Of a stretch of DNA of 64,000 nucleotides, positions 25,101 through 37,269 are shown piece by piece. The stretch is from Culex pipiens pallens. Lineage: Eukaryota; Arthropoda; Insecta; Diptera; Culicidae. The DNA is taken from assembly GCF_016801865.2 (NCBI RefSeq), contig NC_068937.1:28049241-28113240 (forward strand). The letters are read 5' to 3'. Every line of letters starts with the position of its first letter. Position 1 is the stretch's first letter. The notes below the pieces were generated by a model. That model had not been told where the DNA came from. It was given only the letters and a program-made list of their open reading frames with translations, and made no database searches. The position numbers were made by a program, and so were the translations under genes.

Positions 25101-25740
25101 TTAAAACTCCTGATTTTCAGCAAAATAAAATCCAAAAATTATTTTTTTGATTGCATATTGTAGGTTTTTAAATGTACTAAACTCGATAAAAGCAGGTATT
25201 TTATGAAACTTGTTGAACAAATCAAAATAGACTGATGTTCACAAGGGGAAAAAATTCTAAAACATTCTAAAAAGTAATCACGTGGTTACTGGATGGCCCC
25301 TTTATGATAAACTAATTTACGTGAGGGTTCATTCCAATACAACGCAACGATTTTTTTTATCCCACACCCTTATGTAGGCCAAATAACAGTGACATTAACT
25401 TAACAATAAAAATCACGTGATTCGATTGTTTTTTTTTACAAACTTTTGTTACTTTGTTGTTGGGCGAACCCTTACCTAAATAAGATGTATGCAACGTTTA
25501 GTTGTTCGCAATTCAAAATGTGATGTTGCGCAGGTTTACACTTTTATTATTTCCTCAAATTTAATTTAAAAAGCACAAAAGTCAACAAAATAAGTTACGT
25601 TGTTTGCAGATCACCTCTTAGGGGCCATCAACAAACGATATGGGCACTTTATTTGTAAATTTCAGCCCTCCTGAAAACTTGAAGCTCCTCCTCCCTTTTA
25701 AAACTTCCACGTGTTTTGTAAATTGCTCAAAACCATTGAT
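22130..25740. other. A+T-rich DNA with scattered repeat relics
   Basis: From 23140 to 23640 there is a degenerate cluster of GAATTAC-type words. About 24110-24380 matches the later half of the dispersed repeat at 44640-45760 (CAATGCTCAACAAAGAAGTAGA, shown here in shortened form: CAACAAAGAAGTAGAG). About 22320-22800 looks more unique. No gene was found. Confidence 0.45.
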
Positions 25741-25746
25741 ATATTA

Positions 25747-25894
25747 AGGGAGCGTTCATGCATTACGTAACAAAACATTTATATTTTTAGACCCCCTGGT
25801 AATACATTTCCTATACATTTTTTTTTGTATAAATCCTCAAACGCCCCCCTCCCCCTCCTTGATATTACGCCGTTACGTAATGCATGGACGTCTC
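25747..25894. mobile_element. Small MITE with ATGCATTACGTAAC termini
   Basis: The left end GCGTTCATGCATTACGTAAC pairs with the right end GTTACGTAATGCATGGACGT. ATTA occurs directly beside both ends (25743-25746 and 25895-25898) and may be the target duplication. The 148-bp element has pyrimidine-rich and purine-rich blocks inside and no coding capacity. Ends of this kind are very common in mosquito genomes. Confidence 0.7.
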
Positions 25895-25898
25895 ATTA

Positions 25899-26158
25899 CA
25901 TGGATAGAGGAGGGGAAAGTGGGTAGGGGGGTGTCTTTCGTGATAATGGAATAATACAAATATTTATTTTTACTTTGAAAACGCTTTGGAAAACTTCGTA
26001 AATCGTACTGCTACTGTGAAAGCGGTATAGGGGGAGGAGAGGGGGGTCTAACATGGGCGGGCCAATCAATTCACATGACCTTGTACTGTGCCTTATAATA
26101 AAATCTTTACCTACAGCTGTTCAAACTATCAAAAACTATGATTTATTTTGAAACTAAA
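25899..26158. other. Spacer with G-rich tracts
   Basis: Contains runs such as GGGTAGGGGGGTG and GGGGGAGGAGAGGGGGG, with no gene. Confidence 0.4.
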
Positions 26159-26226
26159 ATTTCGTGACGTTGCAACACAACGAAAAACCCTGTTTTCAAA
26201 AACAGAGCGTTGCAACGTCACGAAAT
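26159..26226. repeat. Perfect 18-bp hairpin
   Basis: ATTTCGTGACGTTGCAAC at 26159-26176 is the exact reverse complement of 26209-26226. A second, inner hairpin (CTGTTTT/AAAACAG) sits in the loop. The arm motif GCGTTGCAACGTCACG recurs without its partner at about 26396 and 26575. Confidence 0.85.
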
Positions 26227-26229
26227 GTA

Positions 26230-27719
26230 AGTGGTCTTTATAAATCGAGGTTTGATTTTTTCGAAAAACTAATGATTGCATTCGATTTGTTGGCCAATTT
26301 TACACTAAAAATGGAAGAAGAACTCCAAATTTGTCGTTTAACAGAGCAGAGTTAATGGCGAAACATGAAGCGAGTCAGGATTGAGAAAAAGTCACGCGTT
26401 GCAACGTCACGCTACATATTCCCCTCTCAAAAATATAATATAGGCTTAAAATAATGTTTCAACAATGTTTCTTATAGGAAATTTAATGTACTTTCCGAAT
26501 CTGTAATAACATATGTACTTTTTCAATGTATTTTTTGAGTTACAGCCAAAATACTGAAAAAAGAAAAGTCAAAGCGTTGCAACGTCACGGCGGAATGTGT
26601 CTATCATACCACGGTTTCGATCGAAAAAAATATCGGTTTGGTAAAAATCCTGGAAAATAAAAGAGAGTCTTTCCGCCCCACCGTTATGAGATATCGAAAT
26701 GGAAGTACAGAGAAACCTCGTTACGCTTAATGTTTCGTAGATTAAATAATTAAATAATACAATATTTTTGCAAGCTTCAAAAAGCTTTTTGTAGATCTGA
26801 ACAAACCCTAAAATTGCTATTAAAAGATTGCAAAAATGTTGCGTCGTACCAGAGAAATCGACAAAGTAGAAAAACGTAACGCATCGCGTAAAAAGAGGTT
26901 TAACTGTATTTGCATTTTAATAAATCAAAAGTAAAAAATCCTAAAAATCTTTTTTAGTCACGAAACACATGCCAAATTGTTCACATTGATTTCCCTGAAC
27001 AATCTTAAATGTTTAAAAGATACCTAGAATTCTCAACAATTTCCAAACGTCATTCCCAAAATCCCAAAATTCCACACATACCACCCTTTCGGAACAACCC
27101 TTGACGATGATGACCAAGCCACATTCTTCGATCCCCTGGCGAGAAGAATCCCAGCAAAACCCTGACCCTCGTCGGCTTCACAGTCGGAAAAAGTAAGCAA
27201 AACTTTCGACTTTATTAGAAATAACATTTTGTTACAAATATTTCTTGCTGTCCCTTTCGTACCGGTACCCCAGATTGTGGAAAAGTTTCCCCCCCTCGCT
27301 TCGAAAAGGAAGTTCGTTTGGGGGGCCACACAAGTGGGAATATGGAATGCTGCTGCCCCTTAAGAAGAATAAACTCAAGTTGGTCTGGCCAAACGGGAAT
27401 TCCTGTCTTGTCCAAAATGCCTTTTTGTGGCCACTTCTGACCAGCGTCGAGGGGGCTTCCCCCAGAACTTGAACTTGAGGGTGTTGGGGGGAGCGAAAAG
27501 TTATGCGCCAGGGGTGAAATGAACTAAAACATTCCTAACTCTCTCCCCAGATGGTGTTTGGGACTTTGTTACAGAGGGGGAGACAGTGAGTCCTTTCTGG
27601 TCGCGGTTATTGTCCTGTGGATACAGATCGATGTCCTCTCGATGGTGGTGGCTTTTTTTGCGGAATGAAAGGTACGTGTTTGTTGGGGAAGTTGGTTATT
27701 TTGGGGCAGACATAAAAGC
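26230..27719. other. Intergenic DNA
   Basis: 26230-26990 is A+T-rich and contains the two extra GTTGCAACGTCACG motifs. 27000-27719 is more balanced and unique-looking. Overlapping frames of under 100 codons occur on both strands, with no recognisable domain. Confidence 0.45.
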
Positions 27720-27721
27720 TA

Positions 27722-27893
27722 CACTCAAAAAAATGAGTTCGCGTAAACGTGAACAGCGTTCATGCCAACGGGAACCAGGAAGAAAACTGTTCACTTTCAT
27801 GGTGCAATGCACTATAAAAGTTGAACAGTTTTCTTCCTGGTTCTCGGTGGCATGAACGCTGTTCACGTTTACGCGAACTCATTTTTTTGAGTG
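27722..27893. mobile_element. Near-palindromic MITE, 172 bp, TA target
   Basis: The ends CACTCAAAAAAATGAGTTCG and their inverse extend into arms of about 70 bp with only a few mismatches, leaving a loop of roughly 30 bp around GGTGCAATGCAC. TA lies directly outside each end (27720-27721 and 27894-27895). TA targets suggest a Tc1/mariner-type source of transposase. It would fold into an almost complete hairpin if transcribed. Confidence 0.85.
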
Positions 27894-27895
27894 TA

Positions 27896-28812
27896 TAAAA
27901 TATCAAAAGGCAGAGTATTCAGCGTATTTTGGATAAGGGGGAAAAGTTTGGGTTATAGAGTACGGTTTTAGGATGAGAACCCATTTGAACTCTTATAAGA
28001 CTTAATGGCGTGAAATCGTAGGATTTCAAGAGAATAACCGATTTTAGTTGATGACTGTTGAACATTCTAATTGACAAATTAAACATTATCTGGGACTGAA
28101 CTCACTTAACCTGAAACAAATTTGAAATGTACTCTAAACTGTGAAATTTCAAAACCATGGTGCAGCAAAAGCTCAACTCATTGCTCACAATTTCCGCTAC
28201 AACGCATTCCGCAAGGCTAGACGCTAAATCCTGGTAATAAATTGCCAATTTTATCTGGTTCTAAGTCCATTCGCATACGGTACACACATTCATACATAAA
28301 TTCGCTAATGAAACAAGTATCGAACGACAAACGGCGACGCGGCGATGGTCACATGGCGAAACCGGAACCAATAGCACGAACCGAACCAGTAATGAGAAAC
28401 TGTCAAAGAAGATTTGCCGTCTGCTTACTTCCTGTGTGCTCGCGTGTTGGTCTGGAGCTGCTGATGGTTCGTCGGGGTCTCCGTGGTCCGGAATCGGGAG
28501 AGTTGTAGCGGCGATTAGGATGGTTCAATTGTAGTTTAAAAAAAAACTAAATTTTGTTAAATGAATCTGGTCTATCAATTTTAAAATATCTCATAACAAT
28601 TTTTCCAAAGCATGAAAAATGTGTGAATAATCCTTAAATACCCAGTGAACTAAAAAAAATCTGACAGAAACAACAATTTAAATATTTATATTTTTTCCAT
28701 TGATTTACACATTCTTTTAATATTTCTTTGATTCTATTTTTTTTTTGTTAAATACAAAAAAAAAGTTCCGTTAGTCTGCAATCTTATTTAATACTCTTAT
28801 TTGGACTTGACA
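27896..28812. other. Intergenic DNA
   Basis: Mostly A+T-rich; 28240-28510 is more balanced. No feature with support was found. Confidence 0.45.
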
Positions 28813-29675
28813 ATTTCGACGTTTTTGACAATTTTGACAATTTTGACAATTTTGACAATTTTGACAATTTTGACAATTTTGACAATTTTGACAATTTTGA
28901 CAATTTTGACAATTTTGACAATTTTGACAATTGGGACAATTTTGACAATTTTGACAATTTTGACAATTTTGACAATTTTGACAATTTTGACAATTTTAAC
29001 AATTTTGACAATTTTGACAATTGGGACAATTTTGACAATTTTGACAATTTTGACAATTTTGACAATTTTGACAATTTTGACAATTTTGACCATTTTGACA
29101 ATTTTGACAATTTTGACAATTTTGACAATTTTGACAATTTTGACAATTTTGACAATTTTGACAATTTTGACAATTTTGACAATTTTGACAATTTTGACAA
29201 TTTTGACAATTTTGACAATTTTGACAATTTTGACAATTGGGACAATTTTGACAATTTTGACAATTTTGACAATTTTGACAATTTTGACAATTTTGACAAT
29301 TTTGACAATTTTGACAATTTTGACAATTTTGACAATTTTGACAATTTTGACAATTTTGACAATTTTGACAATTTTGACAATTTTGACCATTTTGACAATT
29401 TTGACAATTTTGACAATTTTGACAATTTTGACAATTTTGACAATTTTGACAATTTTGACAATTTTGACAATTTTGACAATTTTGACAATTTTGACAATTT
29501 TGACAATTTTGACAATTGGGACAATTTTGACAATTTTGACAATTTTGACAATTTTGACAATTTTGACAATTTTGACAATTTTGACAATTTTGACAATTTT
29601 GACAATTTTGACAATTTTGACAATTTTGACAATTTTGACAATTTTGACAATTTTAACCATTTTGACAATTTTGAG
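28813..29675. repeat. Nonamer array (GACAATTTT)n, about 95 copies
   Basis: The array is almost perfect. Variant units are GACAATTGG(G) at about 28930, 29021, 29236 and 29516, and GACCATTTT at about 29089, 29386 and 29657. As nine is a multiple of three and the unit has no stop in several frames, frames of 324 codons are open on both strands (Leu-Ser-Lys and Thr-Ile-Leu tripeptides). They are a by-product of the repeat and should not be annotated as genes. Confidence 0.95.
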
Positions 29676-29775
29676 ATATTTTTTAATAATTGCTGTTCAC
29701 AGTAAAACAACTTTTTTTGAAGCAAAAGCAAAAGAAGCACAATGTAACGTACTTTCAAAATTATTTTCAGGTTAA

Positions 29776-31185
29776 CCCTCTACTGCCCAAATTTTTTTTT
29801 CGAAAATTTTTATTTTTCCCTTGTTCAGGAGGTCATTTTGAGCAACTTTTAAGCATAAGCATAGGTGCCCACCCGCAGTTGCTACTCCGTTATTGACCAG
29901 GACCTCCAGAAGTTACATCCACGAGCCGTGAAAGATGAGTGGGTGCTATCTTTCCTCGCTTCGCAACTTCTCAAAGGCCCCTATCATGCTGATCAATACC
30001 GGCGCCGGCCACGACCAGTGGTAGGGTCACGGGGAAGTGGATGGGAATGTTAGTCCGATACTTGAGTGATAGAGACCGCCCAATCGACTGCTTCTCCGAC
30101 AAAGTATCACATGAGTTTTGAGGGGGTTAGTAGATGGGTATGAGGTCAGGATTCACGAGTGGCAGTGATGTGACCATGTTTATCGGTTGAAATTTTTAAA
30201 TCTTAGGCAGCCGGCTGCGGAAAGATAGATAATTGATTATTTAAAATGGTTTATTTTTATCGAACGCGTGCCAGCCGAGCATTAGTGCTATGGGCTGGAC
30301 TTGTCAGTATAATTTTACTGTTTTTACAATTTAGATAACGCGAGCAAATTTCAAAAATAGTAAATAAATGACGCTTTACTCTTCATATAATCGATAGTTT
30401 GATGAGTAATTACTAAAACTGAAAGTTGGAATAAATTTTAACGATCATTTACGACGAAAATTATCGCGAAAAATCCGGACTGTGCGTCCCAAGAAGCACT
30501 GCACTTGAAGACATTATTCAATTATTATGACCAATCACCCCATGCACACAAACAGCGACACAAAAGAGACGAAAATTATCGTGAAAAAACAAGACTGCGC
30601 GTCCCCAGAAGCACTGCACTTATATTTTGAGCAACTTTTGTTCTACGAAAAACTTTACTTCTCTTGTTTTATGTTTTTCTTGTTTTATTTTAAGTATTTT
30701 AATTTGCATTTATCTTGTTTAGTTTATGTTTGTTATTGGTAGTATTTGGCCTATTCTACCACCTAATATAATTACATTTTGCCTATCTAATTTTTTTCAC
30801 GATTTTACAGTCACTTTTTCAATTTTTTGCATGTTTTTCACATTTTCTGCTATAGAATGCCACTATCATCATTTAAATTGCAAAAAAAGTGCGTAGAGGC
30901 ATAGTTTGGGACACTACAAAAATTAATGCATACTTCTTATTAATGAAAATATAGGAAATGTTAGTAAAAAACACAGCCAAAGTTGACCCCTAAATAAATG
31001 ACATTTTTAAAAACATTGGCAAAGTCACATAAAACAAGTAAAACTTCCAACCCATAAATTTTCTAAAATTTTAAGAGTTCTTCTTTCCAATGCTTTTTAA
31101 AGATCAAAAATTGGTTGAAAAAATGATTTTTGGCGATTTTTTTTAAATCGAAGCCCGTCTATAGGCGGAGTTGGGTTGTAGAGGG
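29776..31185. mobile_element. piggyBac-like non-autonomous element with TTAA target
   Basis: The left end is TTAA/CCCTCTACTGCCCAA and the right end is TTGGGTTGTAGAGGG/TTAA. Termini beginning CCC after a duplicated TTAA are characteristic of piggyBac. The 1410-bp length is inflated by a later insertion at 29851-30623; without it and one copy of its target repeat the element is about 620 bp. No transposase frame is present. Confidence 0.75.
29851..30623 (-). mobile_element. Retrotransposed insert (LINE- or SINE-like) with 16-bp target duplication
   Basis: A perfect direct repeat, ATTTTGAGCAACTTTT, flanks the insert at 29835-29850 and 30624-30639. I orient it on the minus strand. Its 3' end is then TATGCTTATGCTT, a short tandem tail, and its 5' end consists of two copies of a unit containing AAGTGCAGTGCTTCTTGGGA (about 30454-30509 and 30568-30623, 114 bp apart). 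A 50-bp piece at 44005-44054 matches only the 3' end. I recognise the central part as a common Culex repeat. No long frame is present, so it is non-autonomous. Confidence 0.7.
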
Positions 31186-31189
31186 TTAA

Positions 31190-32966
31190 AAAGGCCGTTC
31201 CAATTTATTTAAATAAAATTTAAATTACAAGCCATGGTTATAACATTTAAATAAAAATAAGTGTTTAAAAATGCATTACCAGCTATTTAAAATTTTTAGT
31301 TTCCAAAATAACTAAATGCGAATGACAAAAAAATGCATTTGCAAAATCTTTTTATTTAATTAGTTCTGTTTTTCGAAATTTCATAAAAATTCAAGATAAG
31401 CCCAAACTTTCTGATTATGATTATTAAAATGAAAAATACAATTTAGTTATTTTTTTCGGTTGATGAGACTTCTATTTCTATTGAATTTTAAAGTTTATTG
31501 AAAATAAAAAAAAAATCTCTCCGATTCTCCGAATATTGAGTTGGATTAACATCTTATTTCTTAATTTAGAAAAATAAAAACAAGTTAAAAAAATATTGTA
31601 CATCTTATAAAATTCGGCTAAGCGAGGTAATCGTCCTGTTGAATAAAAATTCCGTTCCAATATATTCTTAATATTCTTCCTGATATCTAAGAAAGTAACA
31701 TCTTTAGTCAAATTGCTTTCAAAAAACATCTTCTTCATTTAAAGGTAAACCCAGTAAAAACAATTACAAGTTTAAATTGAATATATGGAAATATTTGTAC
31801 CCAATCATTCAAGATTTTTCATATGATTCACATAATAAAAATTTAGTTATCTGAAATCATTTATTTAAAATTAACCAATTGATTCCAACTTATATTGGTT
31901 TTGAAAAGAAAAGAAAGAAATTCTTACGAAAAAACAACTTTTGAATCAAAACATTTGTATTTTAAAAACTTAATCATAATTATAATGATACGATGGATTA
32001 GAATTTTCAAATTGCTTAGAAATAAAAATATCGCATGTATATTGAGAATATTGCATGCAAGGTATTCAATTATGCAAAATGCATCAAAGTTTAATTCCAA
32101 CCGTCGAGCTTTGTTTTATCATATTTTTTTTTTTTCAAAGACATGGCCATTTGGATAAAGAGGTTTTTTCAAAAAATGGCGAAAAGCGCATAACTTTGGG
32201 GTGGTGCCAAAAAAGAAGTGGTGGTCCAATTTGGTTCAAAGTCGGGATTCTTACATGTGTTGATAGCATCAATATCTACACCAAATTTGAGCTTGATCAG
32301 AGAAAGTCAATTTCGAGCGGTGTGCTACTTGGCGCGAAATGACCCATAAATAAATAAATAAAACAATTTCGATACTTTGTAAACTCATTTCTGAATCTAC
32401 CTGTTTTTTTTTACATTTTTATCACAGATTTTGTAATAATGAAGATTTGTCTATTATGAATAACTATTAAAATGCAGATAATCCTTCAATATGGCCAATA
32501 TAAACACTTTCACTAAAACACACAATTTATTTCAATTTTAGTGACTGGTTCGGATTGAGCAGCCAAGTTGTACTTTCTAAAATTGATGAAGAGAGATTTT
32601 TTCAGTTTTTTTTCAATTCTCAGGAAGCCTGTGTTTTGCATATAAATCCTTTTTTTCTAAATAATCTCTAAATTCAGATTTCGGTAAGTTTGCTTTGAAA
32701 GGCGTAGAATGAGAGAAAATTGTAGTATTTTTTAATGTTTAGGTGAACCAAAAACAAAAATCTATCTTTCGAAAATTACACTTTATGTAAAAAGAGAAGT
32801 TTATCTCAAAATTTATATTTTTTAGTGGAAGTTTAGCATTAACAAAAAAAACACACAAGTTAAAACCACTTCCAGACCTCGGGAGCATTCCTCATGAGTA
32901 TAAAATAATGGTTTAAATTCAAAAGTTCTGATATCGTTAAATGTTATCTAAATACTATTCTTAACA
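31190..32966. other. A+T-rich DNA with old repeats
   Basis: 31190-31500 is a diverged copy of the repeat seen at 14990-15520. About 32140-32345 is another dispersed repeat that ends in GCGCGAAATGACCCATA. No gene was found. Confidence 0.45.
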
Positions 32967-35500
32967 TATGGGTCATTCCATCTGAAGCGGAACAGCATTT
33001 GAAAATTACCCTCTCCGATCCTGCTCAAATTTGGCAGGGCTGTTGATACTATCAAAACATGCAAGAATCCCGAATTTCATCCAAATCGGACCACCCCCTC
33101 CATTTTTGTACCTCCCCAAAACATCGACTTTTTGGCGATTTTTGAGCGAAACCCCTATCTTCAAACGACGATAACTCAGGAACCACAAATCTTAGAGGGT
33201 CGGTCTTAGACTCAATTTTGAAGGAAATTGGACGTAGAATCCATTTCCGTGATCAAAATTTTGATTAATTTATTTTTTCTACCTGTATTGCGCAATTGAA
33301 AACTTTAAACGGCCGTATCTCAAAACACCCCATCTTATTTTTTTGATTTGACCTCACCATCGTATTCCCCGTCCAATTTTACATAAGAATCACTTATCGA
33401 CAGAAATGAATATGTTTCGTTCCAGAGATATCGAATTTTAAAGTTTTGAGTAGTTGAGATTACCTACATCAGCTTCATTCGCCGCATCTGCTAGAAGCAC
33501 ACAGGCCGGCTGATTAAAAACTGCTACCTGGTGTTCTGAGAGATGATTAATTTTATTTTTATAATTTTACGCAAATATTTTTTCAAATAGCTAATACCTT
33601 GATCAATCTTTTTTGTGTAAGGAATATTTATTGGGTTATTTTGAATGCACCGTTTTTTACGTGTTGCTAACCGTTTTAGAGTACTCCCGAGGCCATGACT
33701 AGGGCCTTTGTCATGGGCGGTAGCAAAATAGTGCTATTTCGTCAGCTGTGTGCTATCTTGTGACATAGGCCATTTTGGTCGAAACTGAGTTAATGAAGAC
33801 GTTTTGCTATACTTAACAAACACTACAAGATGCTTTAACCTGATTTTGGGAACTCGCTTCCGTTTCCCGGATATCGTAATGCACACTTGTGACATAGACC
33901 AATTTATCATCAAAATGATCGTGCACACTTGTGACACGTCATACATGTTGTTGGAAAATGTGGAAAATTTCTCTTGTTCACAAATTTATGTTGATACACA
34001 TTTTCTAAAGGCAATGCAATGTTTTGTTTTTGAAAATATACTGATTAAGTCGGTGTGCTTTTCAGATTTTTGTTTACATAATGTATTGTATCTTTTAACT
34101 GGTTTAACCAAACTTGGAGCGATTGTTTAGCGATAGTATACGAACCGATTGCTACAAAAAGTTTGACTCTATCATTCATAATTTTGAAAATATTTATCGT
34201 CAAACTTTTAAATCGATTTTCTCGAATAGTACTAAATGGTCGTTGTCACAAGATAGCACACAACTGACGATTTAGCAAAAAACCCAAAATCTGATTTATG
34301 GATTAAAAGTTTGATCATATTAAATCGATTTTTATATTGTGAGCCAGCTCCATTTGATTAAAAGATGATTTTGGTCACGGTACATTTAATTAACAAAATA
34401 TTTATACGTGTGGACAGCAGCCGTATTGTGTTCCAAGAATCCAAGAATGATAGCAGAAAAAAAAACATTGTTGTTCTGACGGTGTCGAAGTCATCGCAAC
34501 TTTATTTGCGGAATTAGCCGCTTCGCAGCAGATCAAACTATGTAATTTTCTAACATTTTTCATTTTTATACTTTCCAGAAATCCTTTTCCTACTCCTTGT
34601 GATCGTCCTTCACTAGAATACAACGTATCAACAAATTTTATTAATTTTATTTCATATTTTTTTACTCAATAATGTATCGTGCACTTATTGTTCAGTGTTA
34701 CTTACAAGATCAATTGCATTTTCCTGCACGCTCCGTCGTAATCCAATTCTGCCCTTTACTGTGTGTCGTTATTGCTCTGTCCTGTGAGTTAGCACAGAAA
34801 TTCACTTAATTTTTTTTGAGCAGATAAACATTTGCGATTAAACTCCTGTTTCCTACAGTTATACAGTTAATTTTTGCTCAAAGTGATATAGATTATTTAT
34901 GATGAATTATTATTTCAATAAATGATCAGGTAGCAGTTATTGATCAGCCCGCCTGTGTGCTTCCAGCAGATGCGGCGAATGAAGCTGATGTAGGTAATCT
35001 CAAAAAATCAAAACTTTAAAATTCGATATCTCTGGAACGAAACATATTCATTTCTGTCGATAAGTGATTCTTATGTAAAATTGGACGGGGAATACGATGG
35101 TGAGGTCAAATCAAAAAAATAAGATGGGGTGTTTTGAGATACGGCCGTTTAAAGTTTTCAATTGCGCAATGCAGGTAGAAAAAATAAATTAATCAAAATT
35201 TTGATCACGGAAATGGATTCTACGTCCAATTTCCTTCAAAATTGAGTCGAAGACCTACCTTCTAAGATTTGTGGTTCCTGAGCTATCGCCGTTTGAAAAT
35301 AGGGGTTTTGCTCAAAAATCGCCAAAAAGTCGATGTTTTGGGGAGGTACAAAAATGGAGGGGGTGGTCCGATTTGGATGAAATTCGGGATTCTTGCATGT
35401 TTCGATAGTATCAACAGCCCTGCCAAATTTGAGCAGGATCGGAGAGGGTAATTTTCAAATTTGCACTTTTTCGTGCACAGTTGAGATGGAATGACCCATA
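32967..35500. mobile_element. 2.5-kb foldback element with about 565-bp inverted repeats, copy A
   Basis: The ends are TATGGGTCATTCCATCT and AGATGGAATGACCCATA. Inverted repeats cover about 32967-33530 and 34927-35500 and share long blocks such as GATCCTGCTCAAATTTGGCA. The insertion site may be TA, but the duplication is not clear. A partial second copy lies at 62036-62900. The interior holds a further inverted repeat and no recognisable transposase. Confidence 0.75.
33740..34269. repeat. Internal inverted repeat within the 2.5-kb element
   Basis: CGTCAGCTGTGTGCTATCTT at 33740 pairs with AAGATAGCACACAACTGACG ending at 34269, with one mismatch over 25 bp. It may be a separate foldback insertion of about 530 bp. 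Repeated CACACTTGTGACA words lie inside. Confidence 0.6.
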
Positions 35501-37269
35501 TATGACTTTAGTATGAGCTGATCTAAAGTTGATACAAACAAAACAAAAATAGAAAGATTAATATAAGGTTAATATATAAGGTCTCACAGTTATTTGAAAA
35601 TGTATGGCTTGCTGAGTTCATAGTTTTGCATCAACCTAACGTTCAGCTCGCTGCCTAATCCCGGCAGAACGGGCGCTTGAAAAAATTCTAATGAATGTGC
35701 AATTTTTTACACACCACCCCGGCACTGCACTTGCACACCAAACTAGGTAGAGTACCACCGATCCAACCATCCAGTCAGTGCCACAGCACTTTCTAGTTCG
35801 TAAACTCCAATTGGATGCCAACGGTGAAACGGTAGTTCCCACTTTCAGCATTGGTAGGTACCACATGGCCATTTCTCCTCCCCCGCAAAAAATATATACG
35901 AGCTGTTAATAAACGCGTGTGTGACATTGTCGTCGTAGTCAAACCCCTCCCTTACCTTGCCCCGGATCAGGATTCAACTCCCAGTAATAGTGATCCTGTT
36001 CTACGACGAAACGACCAACGGCAGCTCTCGGATATCACTTTCAATCCGTATCGCGTGTCACCCTGTCCCTTTTCCCCTCTTCTATTTGCCACCCCATTTT
36101 TTAGTATTGTTATTTATCATTTAGTTCCAGTACTCACTTCATTTATTTAGATTTATTGCGAAATTCCATCGAGAGCTCAGAGATCTCTTCGGGCTTGTTG
36201 GGCTGGCAACAGACTGCTCGATGCCGGATGGCAGCTGAGCTGAGTTGGGTTTTGGATATTTTGATAAGTTTTGGGATTTGAATCAGAGGTAGTTGAGTAT
36301 CTTCGAGATTTCTAATAATTTAAAAAAGTTTGAATTAAAAAAAACTCAATGATGAATGAGCTTTTACAATAAATATTTAATGTTCTTTTGTTTTTTAACT
36401 AGTGCGTTTATTGAAATATTTTGAAATAACCCAGCATTCGTTCAGAAAAATCTTCAAATTGGTTTCATTCATGGATGAAATTGCAACTATCTGTTTGATG
36501 AAAACTTCGAACTTTCACCGACCCTTTATTTTTTGCACAATGTTATTAGTTCACGTTCACCGTGTGCATTTACGACGGTTATTTTGTACATTGGCACTTG
36601 CGAATTTCATGGCATGCTGCGCCCCAAAGGTAAAAACAGTTTGCAATAGGGTTAATCGTAAAAAGGTTCACATCCCTGCAGTCAACTCCACCGAGTTCCA
36701 CCCAAAATGAATTAAACATCACGTAGGACACATCCACGAATCCCCGCTTTTTGTCTCCAATTTTGACAGCTCGCAGTCCCCTCTGCTGTCATTTGGCCAC
36801 ACGGTGGCAGCTAAACTCCCGCAGGACATAAAACGGTTATGACCGTGTGGCCGGCGACCCCTCTTAAAATTCCATATCTGATTTTCGACGCAAATGAACC
36901 GGTCGCAAGTCTGTGATGATGGCAGCAAATTTACGTTCCGAAAATCGCAGCTGTGCGCGGATAACCCGGCGTGACCCTCCGGATGATGGTTCCGAAACGA
37001 GGGGGAGTTCATGTTACTCCCACTGTTTAACAGATATAACTGTCACCCGTGTTAAATAACGTGGTACAATGGTACGCATAATTACATTAATTACGGTCCC
37101 GGGGCTCAAGTTATTGGAAATGTCATTTCGTGCTGAGGCCGGCAAAATGCCGGCGTTTGGCCGGTGGTGGACTTTTTGGATGGAGTGGAATATTAGGGTG
37201 TCTATAAAAAAAAAATCAAACCATCCACATTCACGACCCCCAGGTCTTTTGTGGTCTCTACTGCAAGTT
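35501..37269. other. Mostly unique DNA
   Basis: 35620-36250 and 36700-37200 have balanced composition and no repeat signature. They could be conserved noncoding host DNA. Frames of up to 102 codons lack domains and splice support. No gene can be called. Confidence 0.4.

Noticed and set aside
28784..29775. Frames of 324 codons on both strands
   Set aside because: Produced by the GACAATTTT nonamer; the tripeptide repeats carry no coding information.
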